64,000 nucleotides of DNA, from the NCBI GenBank assembly GCA_027603065.1, contig JADGJP010000010.1:434001-498000 (forward strand), written 5' to 3'. The translations under genes were made by a program, and so were the position numbers. The notes under the pieces are model-generated. The model saw only the letters and a list, made by a program, of their open reading frames with translations. It ran no database searches and had not been told where the DNA came from. This document shows positions 24,435 through 34,817 of this stretch, in pieces (position 1 is the stretch's first letter; each line of letters opens with the position of its first letter). This DNA comes from Geranomyces variabilis (lineage: Eukaryota > Chytridiomycota > Chytridiomycetes > Spizellomycetales > Powellomycetaceae).

Positions 24435-25040
24435 CGTCGAAAAGGTCAAGGTCGAAGCGGTTTAGCAATGCGGGGGCGTCCACTCCATCCAGGGCAAGCG
24501 GGCAGGCGAACAGGAGGGGCACTCGTGGCCGTACAAGTAAATGTCGCTCTCCGTGGACAACCAAAAGTTCAGCCCCGAAGCCCTCTCTCACTCGCTGTCT
24601 CTCCTGCTGAGTGGTTCTCTGCTTCTTGCCGGCCGGCGGGCCAAGCAAGGACGGTAAGTCTCAAAGGCGGGCCCATCGGGAGCAACGAAGAAACCGGCAA
24701 AAAGAGACGCAAAAAGCGCGCGTCAAGCAACTTTTCGAACCTGAAGGCTGAAGCCTTGCCGCCCGCCGCACCAGCTGCAGCAAGATAAAAAAAAGTTCAA
24801 TCTGTGACCACAGAGGCTCATCCAGGTCCTCGACTCCTCGTCGACTCCTCGATTGCTCGCCCGTTTTAGTAGCGTAGGTTGTTGCGCTCTGCTGCGCACT
24901 CGCGGGTGAGTCACAGCTCGCGTCTATTGTAATGTATGCGAGATGATCATCAGTCACGGCAGCAGCTCTCGCTCAGGCTCTCAAATCCCCATTCCCCATT
25001 GCACGTCAACTCGGCGTAATACATACTCAATAAACATACA
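24435..25040. promoter_or_regulatory. Divergent promoter region, SFP1-like / STR2-like
   Basis: About 606 bp between the start codons of two divergent genes. It must contain both promoters. No clear TATA box or known operator stands out by eye; the proximal 50 bp of the right-hand gene is A-rich (aataaacatacaATG). Confidence 0.5.
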
Positions 25041-27170
25041 ATGATTCGCTCGCATCGACCGCCAGACGCTGCATCGCCGCTCGGCACGCCAATTCCGGAC
25101 ACTCCGCACGCCGTCTCCGTCTCCCTGCCTGCTTGGCGTGACAACGTCGCTTACGAGGAAGGCGACCCGCACCTTCACGCTGCACTGCGCTCCGGCTATC
25201 CGCGCTTTGTCTACCACGACTGTGTCAAGCGCCTTGCGGCTTATTGCCAGACCAAGTTTGCAACACCTGCAGAGGCCGCGCTTGTCTTCCCCAGCAGGCG
25301 CATTGCAGCAGAATGCAGGCAGTTTGTCACCGCCCACATAACAGCCGCAGCGACAGCCGCAACGGCTTCGGAAACAATTTCACAACCACTACCAACACCA
25401 CCACCACCACAAGCGCCTGTCATTCGCATCGCCGAGCTGCATATCACGCCAACACACAACCCATATTCCCCGCAATCAATCGATCCCACTCTGGCCGGCA
25501 GCCCATCAACTACCATCTTTGCCGTGCTGTTCCCCACACACCTCGCCGCGCTCGCAAAACAGTTTTGGCAGCACTCTGGCGAGGGCGTGTCTACGCGCTT
25601 TGCAGATCGCTGTCTACGCGTTCTCGCCGCCAACGAGTCGTCCGCGGCGCAATTTGACAATGGCGGTTTACACTACCGCGCCAAAGCCTATACACCACGT
25701 GCACAGGAAGCGCTGGTCCGCGGCGCGGAAATCGAGGCTACACGGAGCGAACATGATTTGTTTGTCGAGGAACGGTACGGGCGCAACATGGGGATTGCCG
25801 ACGGCGAGAATGCCAAATTAGTGATTCGGAAACGCATTGCCGGAGTTTTGGGCGACACCGAGGTGCTTGGCAGCAGCGCCGGCGAAAATGAATTGCCAAC
25901 ATCACCGCAAAGTAAATACGGCCATCAAGTTGGAGGCACTGCACCACGAGGCGTTGCGATTAGCGAATCGGACGTCTATCTCTTTCCCTCCGGCATGAGC
26001 GCAATCTACAATGCCCACCGGGTTGTGCGCGCCATCCACCCGACTAGAAAATCTGTCCAATTTGGCTTTCCGTACATTGACACGCTTAAGATTCAGGAGA
26101 AGTTTGGCCCTGGCTGTCACTTTCTCGGCTTTGGGTCCGATGAAGAGCTCGACGCACTTGAGCGTTACAATAAAGACAATGTTGATAGCAATAACAACAG
26201 CGAAAGCGGCGATGCGTCAGTGCCACCTTTTTTCCGCGAGAACGGAGGCATCTCGGCAGTGTTTTGCGAGCTGCCGAGCAATCCGCTATTGAAGACGCCA
26301 GATCTCGCGCGGCTGCGGCGCATGGCTGATAAGTACGGGTTTTTACTCATTGTCGATGAGACCGTTGGCAATTTCGTCAATGTTGATGCGGCACAATGGG
26401 CCGACGTGCTGGTCAGCAGCCTTACCAAGATCTTCAGCGGGGATAGCAACGTCATGGGCGGCAGGTAAGGTCGTGCAGCGACGGTAGGAAGGGCCATCAA
26501 TGGTTCCTGTTCCGCCCGTGGCCTTTTTACTACAAAACCCGCCTAACTCGGTGGAAACTCGCTGTTCTTTATTTTTCAAACACGCAGTGCCGTCATTAGC
26601 CCCAGTTCGCCACATCACGCCCTCCTTACCAGAACCTTTCGCGCGCTGTACGAAGACACACTCGACCCACTCGATGCCGTCTTTCTCGAGCGCAACTCAC
26701 GCACATTCATCCAACGCATCCACCGCATAAACGCTACCGCACACTCCCTCGCCCGTGTGCTGGCCGCACATTCAAAGGTCCTTACCGTGTACCACCCGTC
26801 CGTAACCGACACCGCGCGGTACATTGCGCACGCTCGGCGGAACACTAATAGCAAATCATCTTCAATTAAGTCAGCCCTCAGCGGCGGCGATGACGACGAT
26901 GAGCAGATTGGGTATGGCGGCCTCCTCAGCGTTGTATTGCGCAGCGACGCGGCCGCGGAACGGTTTTACGACGCGCTGGATGTTGCAAAAGGACCTTCGC
27001 TGGGCACGAATTTTACACTGGCATGTCCGTACACGGTGCTGGCGCATTACGGCGAGATGGAGTGGGCGGAAGGGTTTGGTGTACTGCGGCGGCTGGTGAG
27101 GGTTAGTGTTGGGCTGGAGAACGTTGACGAGCTGGTGGCGGTTTTCACACGGGCTTTGGACAACGCGTGA
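25041..27170 (+). CDS. STR2: Cystathionine gamma-synthase, Str2 type
   Basis: Two exons, 25041-26464 and 26588-27170; 668 residues. Str2-type enzymes are PLP-dependent and make cystathionine from O-acylhomoserine and cysteine, linking cysteine to methionine synthesis. Fungal members are long (about 550-650) with an N-terminal extension, as here (SLPAWRDNVAYEEGD). Seen marks: YLFPSGMSAIYNAHR (the PLP phosphate/Tyr region), FGFPYIDTLKIQEKFGPG, ELPSNPLLKTPDL, the aspartate of LLIVDETVGNF, and the likely PLP lysine in SSLTKIFSGDSNVMGG (Lys463). Exon 2 restores SAVISP and a normal C-terminal domain. Two low-complexity inserts (TPPPPQ near 120; NNNSESGD near 390) and one in exon 2 (SALSGGDDDDEQIG) are unusual but typical of this genome. 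The intron is 123 bp. Confidence 0.92.
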
Positions 27171-27343
27171 AACTGCCTGCCATAGCTGTTCACGCTAGAT
27201 CTGAACGTAAAGTAGCTAGGCATGCAACACAATGATGACGCCCGAACTCCGCAAAATTGTTGCCCTATCAGACGAGTGCACTATGGCTGCGAACCTCACA
27301 ATAGAATCCAGCTTCGTTTTGAACCGAGATCTGATGATATGTA

Positions 27344-28947
27344 TTACGATATACGAAGCCGTTTCTGACGATGTTCAAGCGACTCTCGCAGCGCTTGAAT
27401 CCGCTGCTCGATTGATTCTGTGCTCGGTAGCTAAAAAGCAAGTGCAAGAAGATCAAGGATGAGCAAAGACCAGCCGATTGCAGGACGCAGCTCGTCCACG
27501 TGCTTTTTCCGTCGTTTACCTCCACGCCCACATCACCCTGCGCAAATGGCGATCGCCGCGTCGCGGGTGGGTTTCCAATGAACTGAAAAGCGGACCGGCC
27601 ACTGCCAACGCCGTCGGTATCGGCGCCGCGAGCGACACTCCCGGTTGCTGCCGCCGCAACGGGTCCACCGGCTCCAGATGTCACCATGCTTCGCGAGGAC
27701 GATGGAATGATCGACGTGTGGAGCTCGCCCGCCGAATCGACTGTAACAACCGTTTGGGGAGGGTCAGTCTGGAGAACTGTGTCCTACGTGTGTGTGACAC
27801 GCACAAGCGTTGAAGGGTTAAATCACGTGGATCGCAGGATCCGCCATAGATTTTCGCTAGTAAACCGCCGGCTCACCTCGTCTCGATTTGGTTGTTTAAA
27901 GTGAAATGCGGCCCAAGCGGGATGGGCCCCTTCCAGCTCATTGATTTTGTCTTCTAGCGCTTTAATGCGCGTTAGTGCATCCACATGGTTTCGCGAGACT
28001 GTTTAAGGCAACAATGAACAAAAAATCGATGACAAGAGGTGATGTTCAGCGCCAGTCATGTTCGATGCATTCGCAGCCACACTAATTCCAAAAACTCACA
28101 CGCCGGGCATCATTTACCAAATGAGACATTGAGGTGCTCCTGTATATTCCCTAGCCGGTCCTCGATGCCGTCCAGAAACGCGCAATTCGCACAAGTCGCT
28201 GGCATAGACGATGCTCGTCCTCCTCTCTGTTTTCCTTCACCATGTACGGCTTCTGTTCGGGTGGTCGAGCGCTCAAGCGGGCCCGACTCGTTATGGACAA
28301 TATCGAGCTTCATTTGCACCGTGCGGTTCAGCTGCACGGCGTCCACACGTGCGCAATTGGCGTCTGTCGATGCAATTAATAATGGAGGCGGGCCGAATGA
28401 AAGGAAGATCGATAAGACTTTAGCGCTCTCATAAGGTATGAAGTCCAACTGCCAGTTGTTCCGCGCTTACTAACCTTCGGCCAACGTTCTCGGTCGCAGG
28501 AACTCCCGTTGATTGCTAGCATCAATCTGAGCTCGTTTGGCAGATATAAAAGCTTCAATCTTTTTGTCTACCTAGTAGAGCGATGAAGCGTGCAAGGCGG
28601 GCACCGGCGTGAGAAAGCCCGCCCGAGAAAAATACCAACGTCCCCAAACTCGGCTCTTTGAAAAAGTAAGCCCGCTCCTTTACCCCTGCTTTGTCGGCCT
28701 TAAGCTGCACAAGAGATGGCGGGAGCGGGGCAAACTCCAGTGGCAACGTTGGCAGAGCGTCAGGCGGACGGAGTGCGCGAAGAGCTTCACGCAAAGCCCT
28801 TGCGCCAGCGGTGAATGCATGGGCTTCTGCGGGGGTATAGGCGGACGGCGGTGCGAGTGAGTCAAGGATGGCATCGAGAGCTGGCTGTGAGGGGTTTGAT
28901 ATTGAGGCAGCACTATGCGATGGGGATGACGGTCGTCCAGCCGACAT
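27344..28947 (-). CDS. MBIP: MBIP-like protein (candidate ATAC-complex subunit)
   Basis: Six exons: 28947-28636, 28571-28475, 28363-28118, 27998-27877, 27783-27520, 27430-27344; 375 residues. The centre resembles animal [24 protein letters not shown] then REFL, followed across an intron by [20 protein letters not shown] (animal MBIP has IDxRIxAFIxRKQxEIxxxNxxEFC and CARTDAV), then a coiled coil [24 protein letters not shown] is a scaffold of the metazoan ATAC histone acetyltransferase complex and also binds MAP3K12. The N-terminus is Ser/Pro/Ala-rich; the C-terminus ends in a second coiled coil ([20 protein letters not shown]). Five introns all close in phase; the first (64 bp, starting gtattttt) is needed to enter the conserved segment. 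Function is inferred from resemblance; ATAC is absent from yeasts. Confidence 0.72.
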
Positions 28948-29033
28948 GGGGAAAGAACTTGACCTGTGAGACCCTCACTTATCGTGACCTCTTCGCAACT
29001 GTGTCGTTGGCCCGCTTTTTTCCGTCCCGCAAC
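28948..29033. promoter_or_regulatory. Short bidirectional promoter
   Basis: Only 86 bp separate the start codons of the MBIP-like gene (-) and the SDHAF4 gene (+). Both transcripts must start inside this interval or within each other's 5' ends, so shared control is likely. No TATA element is apparent. Confidence 0.65.
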
Positions 29034-29411
29034 ATGCTTTCCCTGCAAGCTCGCCTGCTCTCTTTGCCTCGGCCGCTACTGTCATCTTTCGTATCCAAAA
29101 GAGTCCACTTACGCCTATATTCCACACCGCCGCAACGACCATCTGCGCCGCCTAAATATACGCAGCCCGGACCCATTCCCCTCAGCAACAAAGCTCAACA
29201 AAAGGAGTTTGAAGAGCTTGTTAAGCAAGCCCAGCAGCCCGTCATCAATCCAGCAGACTCTGTGCACCCAGATGCATTGCGCAGCCCTAGTAAAGGCGAC
29301 GACTGGGAAGGGGACAAGAACCCGCATACGGGAGAAATCGGCGGACCAAAGGGGAAGGAGCCGACGAGATATGGCGATTGGGAACGGAATGGCCGCGTCT
29401 ATGATTTTTGA
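29034..29411 (+). CDS. SDH8: Succinate dehydrogenase assembly factor 4 (DUF1674)
   Basis: Single exon, 125 residues. SDHAF4/Sdh8 binds the flavinated SdhA subunit in the mitochondrial matrix and protects it until complex II is assembled. The diagnostic C-terminus is complete: [20 protein letters not shown] followed by [10 protein letters not shown] at the very end. The N-terminus ([20 protein letters not shown], then [10 protein letters not shown]) is a typical cleavable mitochondrial presequence. Length fits the family (about 105-140). The ATG at 29034 is the first of the transcript if it starts in the short shared promoter. Confidence 0.93.
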   Translation: MLSLQARLLSLPRPLLSSFVSKRVHLRLYSTPPQRPSAPPKYTQPGPIPLSNKAQQKEFEELVKQAQQPVINPADSVHPDALRSPSKGDDWEGDKNPHTGEIGGPKGKEPTRYGDWERNGRVYDF

Positions 29412-29862
29412 AGCACAGGCCAGAGACGGCATGTCAAGCGGAGGGAATAATTTGCAGAACGGAGCGGAGGAATATAGCGAGTGTTGGCGCACGCCTATTT
29501 GCACCAATAACTTAATAGCTTGACAAACATCAAAGGAGCTCTGTCGACCTTGCAATCAGTTTCCGCTGCTGGCAAAATCTTAAGATAGGAAGCAGCAAAC
29601 CCTCAAGAGTTCAGCTATTCCTGCAAACATCGGCCTTCCCCTAATAAGAGCTCTGGCTTGGGCGGAGGAGGAGAATGGGTTGTCTCGCGCTGCAAGCTAT
29701 TTATCTAGACGGCTTTGTATACCCCCGCGAAGGTGGCGCGGAGCAGGGGCAGGGATGTTGTGCGATTTACGGTATGATGGCATTTTTCTATTTCTAAACG
29801 CACAGAATGGCACCATACACCGTACATACGAGGCAATAATGTACAATTTGCGAACACAAAAA
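29412..29862. other. Spacer between convergent genes
   Basis: About 450 bp between the 3' ends of the SDHAF4 gene (+) and the multi-SIM gene (-). AT-rich in its right half, with no repeat, RNA gene or supported open frame. Confidence 0.5.
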
Positions 29863-32019
29863 TCAACCAAGCCCGCCACAAAAGAAGTTGGCATCCAACG
29901 CATCTAGATCCGTCGCATCAAACAGCAGCGCGTCCGGGGAACAGCCGTCGCCGCCGGCGTTGATGTCACTGGCATCGCCCACGGCGTTCCACATTCCGCT
30001 GCCAATACCACCAAGGCCGGCGCCGCCCATAGCGGGCGACGTCGCGAACCATCCACCGTCTCCTCCTCCTGATCCTCCCGTCAGCGCCGCCGCAGAGGAG
30101 TCCGTAAATCCCGCATTGGCGTTATCGCCACCAGTACCAATGCTTTCAAGCAACACATTGAGATCCTCTTGCGTCATGTCCAGCAGGTCCGTTTGCGGCG
30201 GCGAAGTCATCATCATGGGCGGGTTTTCGCTTCCAGCAGTTATGATAGTGGTAGCAGTAGGCGCCAATGCAGCGGCGGCAGCGGCGTCGCTCGCGAGGTC
30301 CGATAGGAGGAGCTCAAAGTTGGTGGTGTTGTCGTCTTTGAAATCGGCGTCAACGAGGGCCGCGTGGCCACAATCAACAACGGCAGGAGCAGCGTTGCCA
30401 TTCCTCTCTGCAGTCGACGCCACTACATCGTCCACGGCGGACCAACATTCCCCAGCTCCACCCTCAAACTGCAGCTCAAACGCGCCAATCGCATCCAGGT
30501 CAATTACCGGCGAAGACGGCATCTGCTGCGACTGGGCAATGTCCAAGATGCATATCTCTTCCTCTTCTTCTTCTCCTCTCAGAGACCCATGCGCAGACGA
30601 CGAAGAGGTCGTCGAAAAGGCCGATGTCAGCGGCTGCGTCCCCGGTACGCTCAGCTCGCCCAGTCCCCACGCAGAAGTCCCTCCATTCACCGCATACACG
30701 CTTCCGCCGCGCGACGAAGCAATTGGCGACGTGATGAATTCCGGCACTGGGTCCGTTGCTCGGGCACGCGCGCGGCGTCGTGGCGCGCGTAATTCATCAT
30801 TGCCATCGTCATCATTATGATCGTTGCCACTGCGGTCTTCGTGATCGTACTCGTAGACCCTCGGTTTTCTTTTCACAGCAATCGTGTCGTTCTCTTTATC
30901 GCCGTCCGGTGACCGCAGGTCTATGCATATTGGACTTGTTTTTGCTGTTGCTGGGATTGTCTGCTGCTGTTGATGATGCTGTGTAGAGGACGTTCCTCCG
31001 GAAACAGGGTCGTGCGGCCGCCTTCGTTGCGGCGTATGAAGCATTATGGGCGCCTCGTCTACAACATGTGTTCCTGCTGCTCCTTCTTCTCCTGCTAATG
31101 CTCCAGAACGAGTTTTCATTGGTCGGCGCGGCACGCCACTGGCACCCGCGGGCGGCGGTGTCGGCGGTTGCGATGACTGCTCCACCGCGCGCTGTGATTG
31201 ACGGCGGACAGGTGGCGACTCTGTAATCCCCATCGTTGTCCGGCGCCGCTTCGCAGTTGTCGATGGGGCGGCTACGGCCGGATTTTGAACGCGTTTGGTC
31301 GTATGTCCGTTACGGACAGTTGACGACGCCGTCTTTTGAGGTTGTTGTTGCTGCTGATGTGTCGCTGCGGCTGCAGGCACATTCATAAACGGCATTGGGA
31401 ACATTGGCACCATCGGCATGCCAAGCGCCTGGTAGGCGGTAAACAACTGTTGAGCGTAGACCATCTGCGTAACTGGTGCCAGCATATGCTGCTCGGGTAT
31501 TGGGAACACAGGCGGCAGCGGAACCGTTGGTATCAGTGGTGGTGCGTCGTTCCGCGTGTTCTTATTCTGCTTCCGCTGCCGCGGCGCAGGCGTCGGACTA
31601 TCGGGCATTACCGAGCTCGGTACCAAACCGGCGCCGCAGCCCGTCTGCACGTCTGGCGGAGATTCAATCACGATTGTTGTTGGCGTGTAATTATTTTTCC
31701 CTCCTCCACCTCCTCGCTTTCCTCCTACAGGGGAAGGCGTGTCAAGAACGATACATTGAACGCTGGAGTTTGCGCCTCCGAGCGGGGTTGCTGTTGCTGT
31801 TGACATATGTTGCGCGAGACTACCGAAACTGTGCTGCTGGTCATGGTTGTGCTGGTACTGCGGGTCCTGTTGCCCATGTTTGTTGTTTGGCGGCCGGCGC
31901 GGCGGACGGGCGTTTGTACGCTTGGGAGTGAGTGGGGCGGAGGGTTGGTGATGCGGCTGGGCTGGTGCTGCCTTTGCCGGACGCGTGTGCTGGCGGGCAT
32001 CGGCGGTGGTAGCCAGCAT
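29863..32019 (-). CDS. Disordered nuclear protein with five SUMO-interacting-like motifs
   Basis: Single exon, 718 residues from the ATG at 32019 (a longer frame exists but has no ATG). The protein is almost wholly disordered, with Gln, Pro, Gly and Ala runs. Five short hydrophobic-acidic motifs fit SUMO-interacting motifs: CIVLDTP (89-95), TIVIESP (115-121), PICIDLRSP (363-371), EEEEEEICILDIA (about 483-495) and PVIDLDAI (504-511). Two basic clusters, KRRR (257-260) and RAPRRRARAR (411-420), could be nuclear signals. The C-terminus is acidic with DLLDMTQEDLNVLLESIG, like an activation or binding helix. No RING, zinc finger or SAP domain is seen, so it is not an obvious ubiquitin ligase. The family is unknown; a SUMO-binding nuclear scaffold or transcription factor partner is inference. 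Confidence 0.7.
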   Translation of the reverse strand: MLATTADARQHTRPAKAAPAQPHHQPSAPLTPKRTNARPPRRPPNNKHGQQDPQYQHNHDQQHSFGSLAQHMSTATATPLGGANSSVQCIVLDTPSPVGGKRGGGGGKNNYTPTTIVIESPPDVQTGCGAGLVPSSVMPDSPTPAPRQRKQNKNTRNDAPPLIPTVPLPPVFPIPEQHMLAPVTQMVYAQQLFTAYQALGMPMVPMFPMPFMNVPAAAATHQQQQQPQKTASSTVRNGHTTKRVQNPAVAAPSTTAKRRRTTMGITESPPVRRQSQRAVEQSSQPPTPPPAGASGVPRRPMKTRSGALAGEEGAAGTHVVDEAPIMLHTPQRRRPHDPVSGGTSSTQHHQQQQTIPATAKTSPICIDLRSPDGDKENDTIAVKRKPRVYEYDHEDRSGNDHNDDDGNDELRAPRRRARARATDPVPEFITSPIASSRGGSVYAVNGGTSAWGLGELSVPGTQPLTSAFSTTSSSSAHGSLRGEEEEEEICILDIAQSQQMPSSPVIDLDAIGAFELQFEGGAGECWSAVDDVVASTAERNGNAAPAVVDCGHAALVDADFKDDNTTNFELLLSDLASDAAAAAALAPTATTIITAGSENPPMMMTSPPQTDLLDMTQEDLNVLLESIGTGGDNANAGFTDSSAAALTGGSGGGDGGWFATSPAMGGAGLGGIGSGMWNAVGDASDINAGGDGCSPDALLFDATDLDALDANFFCGGLG

Positions 32020-32070
32020 TGCGCGCGTCGAGAAAGCAGGAGCAGGATGCCTGACTGAGAGGTGAGCGGG

Positions 32071-32080
32071 TATATATATT
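32071..32080 (-). promoter_or_regulatory. TATA-like element
   Basis: TATATATATT on the plus strand (AATATATATA on the coding strand) lies 52-61 bp upstream of the ATG at 32019, a usual distance for a TATA box plus short leader. Confidence 0.45.
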
Positions 32081-33680
32081 AGCTGCACTGCACAGCCAGC
32101 TGCAGGTTCACGGCGAGCGAGGATGCGGGCGGGGAGGAGGGGTGACTGTCGACGGAGCGATGCCGATGCCGATGCCGAGCTGAGCTGGCGCGGGGAAGGC
32201 CGAGGGCGAATGCTTTCGGACGTCCGGACATTTGTTTGTTGCGTCGTGACTCATCCGTCGCTTTCCGACAGCCGGCTATTTTTGAGCCGTCTGAGACCTC
32301 GTCACATCATTCATCGATTGTCGTCAAGACAGCATACCTTTGTTGGTCAAGAGTGTAAGATAGACAGTCTTGGCACACCAGCACGAGGCTGACATATGAC
32401 TCTGCTCAATTGCTATGTTCATGAGAGAGATGGAACTTTCGGAGCAGCGGAAGACGGCGGGAGCTGAGTGCTTGCACACGAGTCAAGGACAAATCCAATA
32501 AATCGAAGTCCAATCCGAAAGATCGGTGCAGCCAGCCTGATACTTATTACCTCTAATCATTACCGTCGCAATCTCAAGTCTACTTACGATCATGAAGAAG
32601 TTTGAGAACAACGGTATGACAAACGAGCAGCACCCGCGCTATGGTCAGTAGTGGTTGCCGGAGAAAGAGGGGCGAACCTGAGCAGTTGCCATGCTAAAGC
32701 AATAAAGTACCTAGCTCCGAAACCGCCATAATTGTCTTAAATGGTTTTACTCTACGAAATCGAAACTCACAGTTGACGGTCCTCTCTCCCCATTTCCGTA
32801 TCCCCTCCTCGTTCGGGCCTTGCGGTCCGCTAATGAATTAGCATTTTGTCGTACGTCTTTGATCTGCTGATAGGAAGGCCATAACCTCTCGATTGATCAC
32901 GCCTGGTCCTCGTAGTCATGAGCGCTGTGAACGAAAACCTCCTCTGCCTTTCAGCCGGTTGATAGTGCGGTGTGAGTCTTTTGTCACGATCGTTTCGCAA
33001 GGCCGCATGTATGTTTTCATCTTTGCATGAGCAGGGAATGTACCCGCTAGTCAGTTTTCTTTTCGCGAAATGAGCGCACATCATCGAATTGTACGAGCAT
33101 TTCCCTCCTCATTGAACGGTAATGCGCAGCCACAGCAATGGGGCTCGGTATGCCATGTGTGGTCACGTGCGATTGCGCAATTGGGTGGGGACGCGAGAAC
33201 GTGCAGGCCCGCGGAAGAGCCTGTCGGAAAATGCCCAAAAAAGGCAAGTAATTAACCCCTCGCACATCTGACATCCTACATCTAGTCGCCTCCACCAGGG
33301 CCAGTTAATTACAAACGCGCAGGCCCCGCCTGGGCCAGCGAGCGAGCGAGAGCGAGAGCCCCCCCCCCCAGCGTCTATTTAAACGCGTCCTGGCCCCCCG
33401 CTTCCCATCGTCTTTTCCCATCAACCTGCCTCGTTCCTACTTCGACTCGGTCAACTCCATCGCCAAGCTATCCCCGCCTCCCTTCCTGCTCTTCTGTTTT
33501 CTGCGCTATGCTCATTCCTCATTCCCGCTCTCCGTCCGCGTCATCGTGCTGCGATCCGGTTCCACTCGGCCTCGGCCGCGACCTCTTCGACCTCGTCCAA
33601 GGCTTCGACAATGTCCTCCCATTTTCTGCCCTGTGCTAATTCCCGCTCTCCTTCTCCATCACTTCTCCACCAGAACAGAA

Positions 33681-33973
33681 CTCGACTTCGACATCTTCGA
33701 CTCGACTTCGACATCTTCGACTCGGCTTCGACATCTTCGACTCGGCTTCGACGTCTTCGACTCGGCTTTGACGTCTTCGACTCGGCTTCGACATCTTCGA
33801 CTCGGCTTTGACATCTTCGACTCGGCTTCGACAAACTCGGCTTCGCGACATCTCGACTCGACTCGGCTTCGACAACTCGACTCGGCTTCGACATCTCGAC
33901 TCGGCTTCGACAACTCGACTCGGCTTCGACACCTCAACTCGGCTTCGCGACATCTCGACTCGACTTCGGCAAC
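33681..33973. repeat. Minisatellite, 20-bp unit drifting to shorter units
   Basis: Head-to-tail copies of CTCGGCTTCGACATCTTCGA with few substitutions, then shorter variants such as CTCGACTCGGCTTCGACA. The 20-bp period shifts the reading frame at each unit, so all frames read as Ser/Thr/Arg/Asp-rich repeats on both strands; it is not a coding repeat. Confidence 0.9.
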
Positions 33974-34000
33974 CCAAACTTTTTAAAAAGAACATGATTC

Positions 34001-34088
34001 TGGGGCTCACCGCGTGCTTCGGCTACTGCGACCCAGGATCTGATTCTGGGGCTCACCGCGTGCTTCGGCTACTGCGACCCAGAATCGC
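34001..34088. repeat. Two-copy direct repeat
   Basis: The stretch beginning GATTCTGGGGCTCACCGCGT and ending CTACTGCGACCCAG occurs twice head to tail (period about 44 bp), immediately after the minisatellite. Confidence 0.85.
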
Positions 34089-34144
34089 ACCCTTAATGAG
34101 AAGTGAAGGCATTCCAGGTGTGTTACGGGCTAACTGGACGCTTC

Positions 34145-34512
34145 GGCTTGACTGACCTGTTCCGGCCCCTGATGTGGTACCGTGGCCCGCCATTCCTGCC
34201 TTAGGGCAAGGCCGCACTCTGAGGAAGCCACCATTCCTGCAAGGGTAACATCTGCGAACGACGCGACTTGTAAGGAACTTGGCGCATCATCGGACGCAGC
34301 CTTGCAGGGAGTGGTGGCAAGGCAGGTGCGCGAGCCGGGACTGCGGCGGCGTCTCAAAGGGACGTAGGTGCCCAAGTGGAGAACACTATGAGGGTTTTAC
34401 AAAGAAAAGTGTTGTGCGCTCGTGACCTAAGACGGGTGGGCACCCAGGGTGCCAATGCAGCTGAGCCGGTCCCAAGCCCGGGACACCTTCGGGTGGATGC
34501 AGAGGGGCATCT
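34145..34512. repeat. Dispersed repeat, copy B with possible extra element sequence
   Basis: The right part (34407-34512) is the inverted partner of 9942-10053. The left part (34145-34406) is GC-rich, ends near a T-rich tract at 34520-34540, and may belong to the same element, since copy A lacks clear similarity beyond about 10060. It resembles the non-coding end of a transposable element but cannot be assigned to a class. Confidence 0.55.
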
Positions 34513-34817
34513 CTAAATGTATTTGTTTTTTTTATAAATTATTATACTTAAAAGTCTCTTCTGAGAATCCTTTTATGTCTGCTTCTCTCGCTGAAATTTA
34601 ATGTCCATATCAGGGCCATTTGCACCTGGCCTCGCGAGTGCTGCCTTAACCCGAAAGGCTTCACGAGCGCTCGTGCTGCCCGCATCAAATAAGTTCTGAT
34701 ACTTCTTATCCCGAGTCGAAAATGTATACGCAATTGTTATGCAACTGTCTATCGCTGTACATTGCTCTACATGAAAGGATTGGGGCTAGTTATGGTGTAT
34801 CTCGGTGCCTCGGAAGT

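Larger units (their letters stand above)
32089..34817. other. Gene-poor region with minisatellite and dispersed repeat
   Basis: About 2.7 kb without a supported gene. It contains a C-run and GC-rich stretch (33300-33400), a 20-bp minisatellite (33681-33973), a 45-bp direct duplication (about 34000-34090), and a copy of a dispersed repeat (34407-34512). Short open frames in 32100-33300 have no recognisable content. Confidence 0.5.

Noticed and set aside
29888-30820. 310-codon plus-strand frame over the multi-SIM gene
   Set aside because: Ser/Ala/Pro-rich mirror of the minus-strand gene, with no independent support.
33500-34155. Ser/Arg-repeat open frames in several frames and strands
   Set aside because: Products of the 20-bp minisatellite, which cannot keep one reading frame as a coding repeat.
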